The position numbers and the translations under genes are program-made. The notes under the pieces were generated by a model. That model saw nothing but the letters and a program-made list of their open reading frames with translations. It had not been told where the DNA came from and searched no databases. Source: Phycisphaerales bacterium (GTDB taxonomy: Bacteria; Planctomycetota; Phycisphaerae; Phycisphaerales; SM1A02). From it: DNA of 8,133 bases. Within the stretch, counting starts at the first letter, position 1; every line of letters begins with the position of its first letter. Location: assembly GCA_003520025.1 (NCBI GenBank), contig DOVP01000198.1, positions 1 through 8,133 on the forward strand. Direction: 5' to 3'. This document shows positions 6,085 through 8,133 of the stretch, piece by piece.

Positions 6085-8133
6085 GTGAGTTATCTGACCA
6101 ACCTGTGCGCCCTGATCATCACCGGCGGAGCCGTAGCGGTTCCGATGCCCGATCCAGCCGACTATGTCGGAAAGCAGATCATCCAGATCGATGTGCCTGA
6201 CGAGGCGACCGTGAACCTCTTGCTCGCCGAAGGCCTGAATGGGCTGGCGTGTCGCCCCGCCCCCGGCGTGGGTCCGTGGCTCGTTGATACCGAGACACGT
6301 ACGTTTGTCGAGTCCCTCGGGTTGAGCGCCAAGCCGCTCATCGAAGATCTTCCCGCCTATCAGGCTGCCAGGAATGCCGAGCGTCTTTCTGTCCGTGGAG
6401 GCGGTCACGGCCACATCCGCGGCCTTGACTCCTTCTACGATGACTTTCGCACACTTTCCGAACTGTACGGTCGTCTTGATCAGATCATCGCCGACCACGG
6501 TGATCTCGCAAGTGGGGTCATCATTGGCCAGACTCACGAGGGCCGCAATATCCGCGGCGTCGTTTTGAATGCTGGTGGAGGTGACAAGCCAGCCGTCCTC
6601 TTTAACGGCTGCCAGCATGCCCGTGAGTGGATCTCTCCGATGACGACGATCAACATCGCCGATTCGCTGGCGGATGGATATGGCGTGGACCCCACCATTA
6701 CGGCATTGCTCGACAAACTCGAGGTCATTGTGATTCCGGTGATCAATCCGGACGGATTCGAATACACCTATGCCTCAGGCGGCGACCGCTACTGGAGGAA
6801 GAACAGGCGGAACAACGCGGGGAGTTGCGAAGGCGTCGATCTCAATCGAAACTGGGATGCCGATTGGAACGGTGGCGAGAGTACGAGTACGGACCCGTGC
6901 AGCGACATCTATGTCGGGCCTTCCCCGATGAGTGAGCCGGAGGTTGCAGCCTTGGGGAACTACTGCTTGTCGCACGGCAACATTCGCGCCCAGATCGACT
7001 TCCATTCCTATTCGCAACTCGTTCTGGAACCACGCGGTTACACCACCGTGCCGCCTCCGGACTGGGACGAACTGCACGCTGTCGGCGGCGCTATTTCTGA
7101 CGCCATTGCAGCAGTCCACGGCAAGTACTACACCCACGACAACCCCTGCTACATTCTGTATTGCGCCAGTGGCACATTGATTGACTGGCCTTACGAGCAG
7201 TATGACGCCTTGTCGTTCACGATCGAACTGCGACCGGGCTCCGGCGACCCGGGTGGGTTCGACCCGTCGCCGAGTGAAATCCGTCCATGCGCCGAGGAGA
7301 ACTTCGATGGTGTTCTTGCGCTCATGGAGCATGTCAGCGTGCCGATTGGCATTGAACTGACCTCGGGTGAGCCGACCGTTGTCTCGACCGAAACAACCAC
7401 GAGTTTCCCAGTCCGCATTTTCGAGCGAGCCGAAGCGCCCGATCCGGGCACGGCGATGTTGCTGTATCGCGGTGCCGTTGGAGACTTTGACGAGGCTGCT
7501 TTGTCGCATCTCGGTGGCGAGAATTACGAGGCAACACTGCCAACGTTCATGTGCAGCGAATCGCCGGAGTTCTACATCGCGGTAGACGGGGTTTCTGGTG
7601 GATCGGCGACGTATCCCGGTGGCGCTCCGAATGAAGTGCTGACCGCCGCAGTTGCATCCGATGTGGCAATGGCCTTCGATGACAATGGCGAAACCGATCC
7701 GGGCTGGACTGTTTCCGGTAGTGCCAGCGATGGGCAGTGGGAGCGTGGCGTTCCAGTTGGTGGAGGCTTGCGGGGCGACCCGCCGACGGATGCCGACGGC
7801 AGCGGTCAGTGCTGGTTGACCGACAACGTCGAAGGAAACAGTGATGTGGACGGCGGCGCGACAATATTGACTTCGCCGGCGATGGATATCCCCGATGATG
7901 GATGGACCCTGAATTACTGGCGTTGGTACTCCAACGACTTCGGTGGCTCACCCAACGCCGACATCTTGACCGTCGAATGGTCCGAGGTGGGCGCTTCGAG
8001 TTGGCAGAACCTCGAAACGGTTGGCCCGAGCGGTCCCGGCACCTCCGGCGGCTGGATTCGCGCCGAGTTCGACCTTGATGCAAGCGGCTTGACAGGTGTT
8101 GACGCCTTCCAGATCCGAGTCAACGCCGACGAT
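6085..8133 (+). CDS. Secreted zinc carboxypeptidase (family M14A, CPA-type) with C-terminal beta domains, partial at 3' end
   Basis: Zinc peptidase that removes C-terminal residues from peptides, probably outside the cytoplasm. The frame is open for 683 codons to the window edge. A short signal peptide is likely (hydrophobic LCALIITGGAVA at 7-18, cleavage near AVA/VP), then a propeptide-like region to about 108 and the M14 domain at ~110-416. Zinc ligands are His178 and Glu181 (HARE) and His307 (DFHSY); the catalytic base is Glu381 (FTIELRPG). Arg238, Asn254, Arg255 and Tyr359 correspond to Arg127, Asn144, Arg145 and Tyr248 of bovine carboxypeptidase A. Ile366 aligns with CPA Ile255, predicting a preference for hydrophobic C-terminal residues. 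Cys248 and Cys272 match the CPA disulphide 138-161. After the peptidase come an Ig/FN3-like stretch (~420-530) and a Gly/Asp/Trp-rich beta-sandwich-like region (from ~533), possibly MAM- or lectin-like, cut by the window. The GTG start is chosen on its Shine-Dalgarno; an in-frame ATG at 6031 would give a longer Arg-rich N-terminus. Confidence 0.92.
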   Translation, partial: MSYLTNLCALIITGGAVAVPMPDPADYVGKQIIQIDVPDEATVNLLLAEGLNGLACRPAPGVGPWLVDTETRTFVESLGLSAKPLIEDLPAYQAARNAERLSVRGGGHGHIRGLDSFYDDFRTLSELYGRLDQIIADHGDLASGVIIGQTHEGRNIRGVVLNAGGGDKPAVLFNGCQHAREWISPMTTINIADSLADGYGVDPTITALLDKLEVIVIPVINPDGFEYTYASGGDRYWRKNRRNNAGSCEGVDLNRNWDADWNGGESTSTDPCSDIYVGPSPMSEPEVAALGNYCLSHGNIRAQIDFHSYSQLVLEPRGYTTVPPPDWDELHAVGGAISDAIAAVHGKYYTHDNPCYILYCASGTLIDWPYEQYDALSFTIELRPGSGDPGGFDPSPSEIRPCAEENFDGVLALMEHVSVPIGIELTSGEPTVVSTETTTSFPVRIFERAEAPDPGTAMLLYRGAVGDFDEAALSHLGGENYEATLPTFMCSESPEFYIAVDGVSGGSATYPGGAPNEVLTAAVASDVAMAFDDNGETDPGWTVSGSASDGQWERGVPVGGGLRGDPPTDADGSGQCWLTDNVEGNSDVDGGATILTSPAMDIPDDGWTLNYWRWYSNDFGGSPNADILTVEWSEVGASSWQNLETVGPSGPGTSGGWIRAEFDLDASGLTGVDAFQIRVNADD

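Noticed and set aside
5857..6618. 253-codon minus-strand frame across the pepC/carboxypeptidase junction
   Set aside because: It is antisense to two well-supported genes and spans their intergenic gap, and the translation is unrecognisable.

Overview
The window (8133 bases, G+C-rich) looks like an ordinary bacterial chromosome segment. The best guess is a planctomycete-type organism, probably Phycisphaerae-like. The hints are an N-terminal fragment resembling the ECF sigma factors that are abundant in planctomycetes, a DnaK with a Cys/Gly-rich tail, and a secreted multi-domain zinc carboxypeptidase with beta-sandwich-like modules. This assignment is inference; no rRNA or taxon-specific marker is present.

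Layout. (1) Bases 3-287, plus strand: the left edge holds what looks like the first third of an ECF-type sigma factor. It loses all resemblance to the family at about base 167. (2) Bases 104-2216, minus strand: a two-gene unit, a D-Ala-D-Ala-ligase-like ATP-grasp enzyme followed 55 bases later by a tRNA-dihydrouridine synthase. The end of the synthase gene runs antisense through the sigma fragment. (3) Bases 2217-2548: a divergent intergenic region with degenerate ~24-base direct repeats, a G-run cluster that fits a G-quadruplex pattern, and a small hairpin just before the dnaK ribosome binding site. (4) Bases 2549-4468, plus strand: full-length dnaK, followed by two hairpins, the second a good terminator candidate. 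(5) Bases 4606-5997, plus strand: a complete bleomycin-hydrolase/PepC-type cysteine aminopeptidase with a hairpin in its leader. (6) Bases 6085 to the right edge, plus strand: a secreted M14A carboxypeptidase with a GTG start. It has all catalytic residues and at least two C-terminal domains, and it is cut by the window end.

How the genes fit together. DnaK (folding), the PepC-like enzyme (cytosolic peptide trimming) and the carboxypeptidase (extracellular peptide trimming) all deal with protein quality or turnover. Each has its own leader or separating hairpin, so they are probably separate transcription units rather than one operon. The minus-strand pair is likely co-transcribed, but nothing visible links the two functions.

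I found no CRISPR array, tRNA, rRNA, insertion sequence, prophage or recognisable defence system. The points most worth a second look are the sigma-factor remnant and its overlap with dus, the unassigned ATP-grasp enzyme, the repeat and G-run structure in front of dnaK, and the unusual C-termini of DnaK and the PepC-like enzyme.
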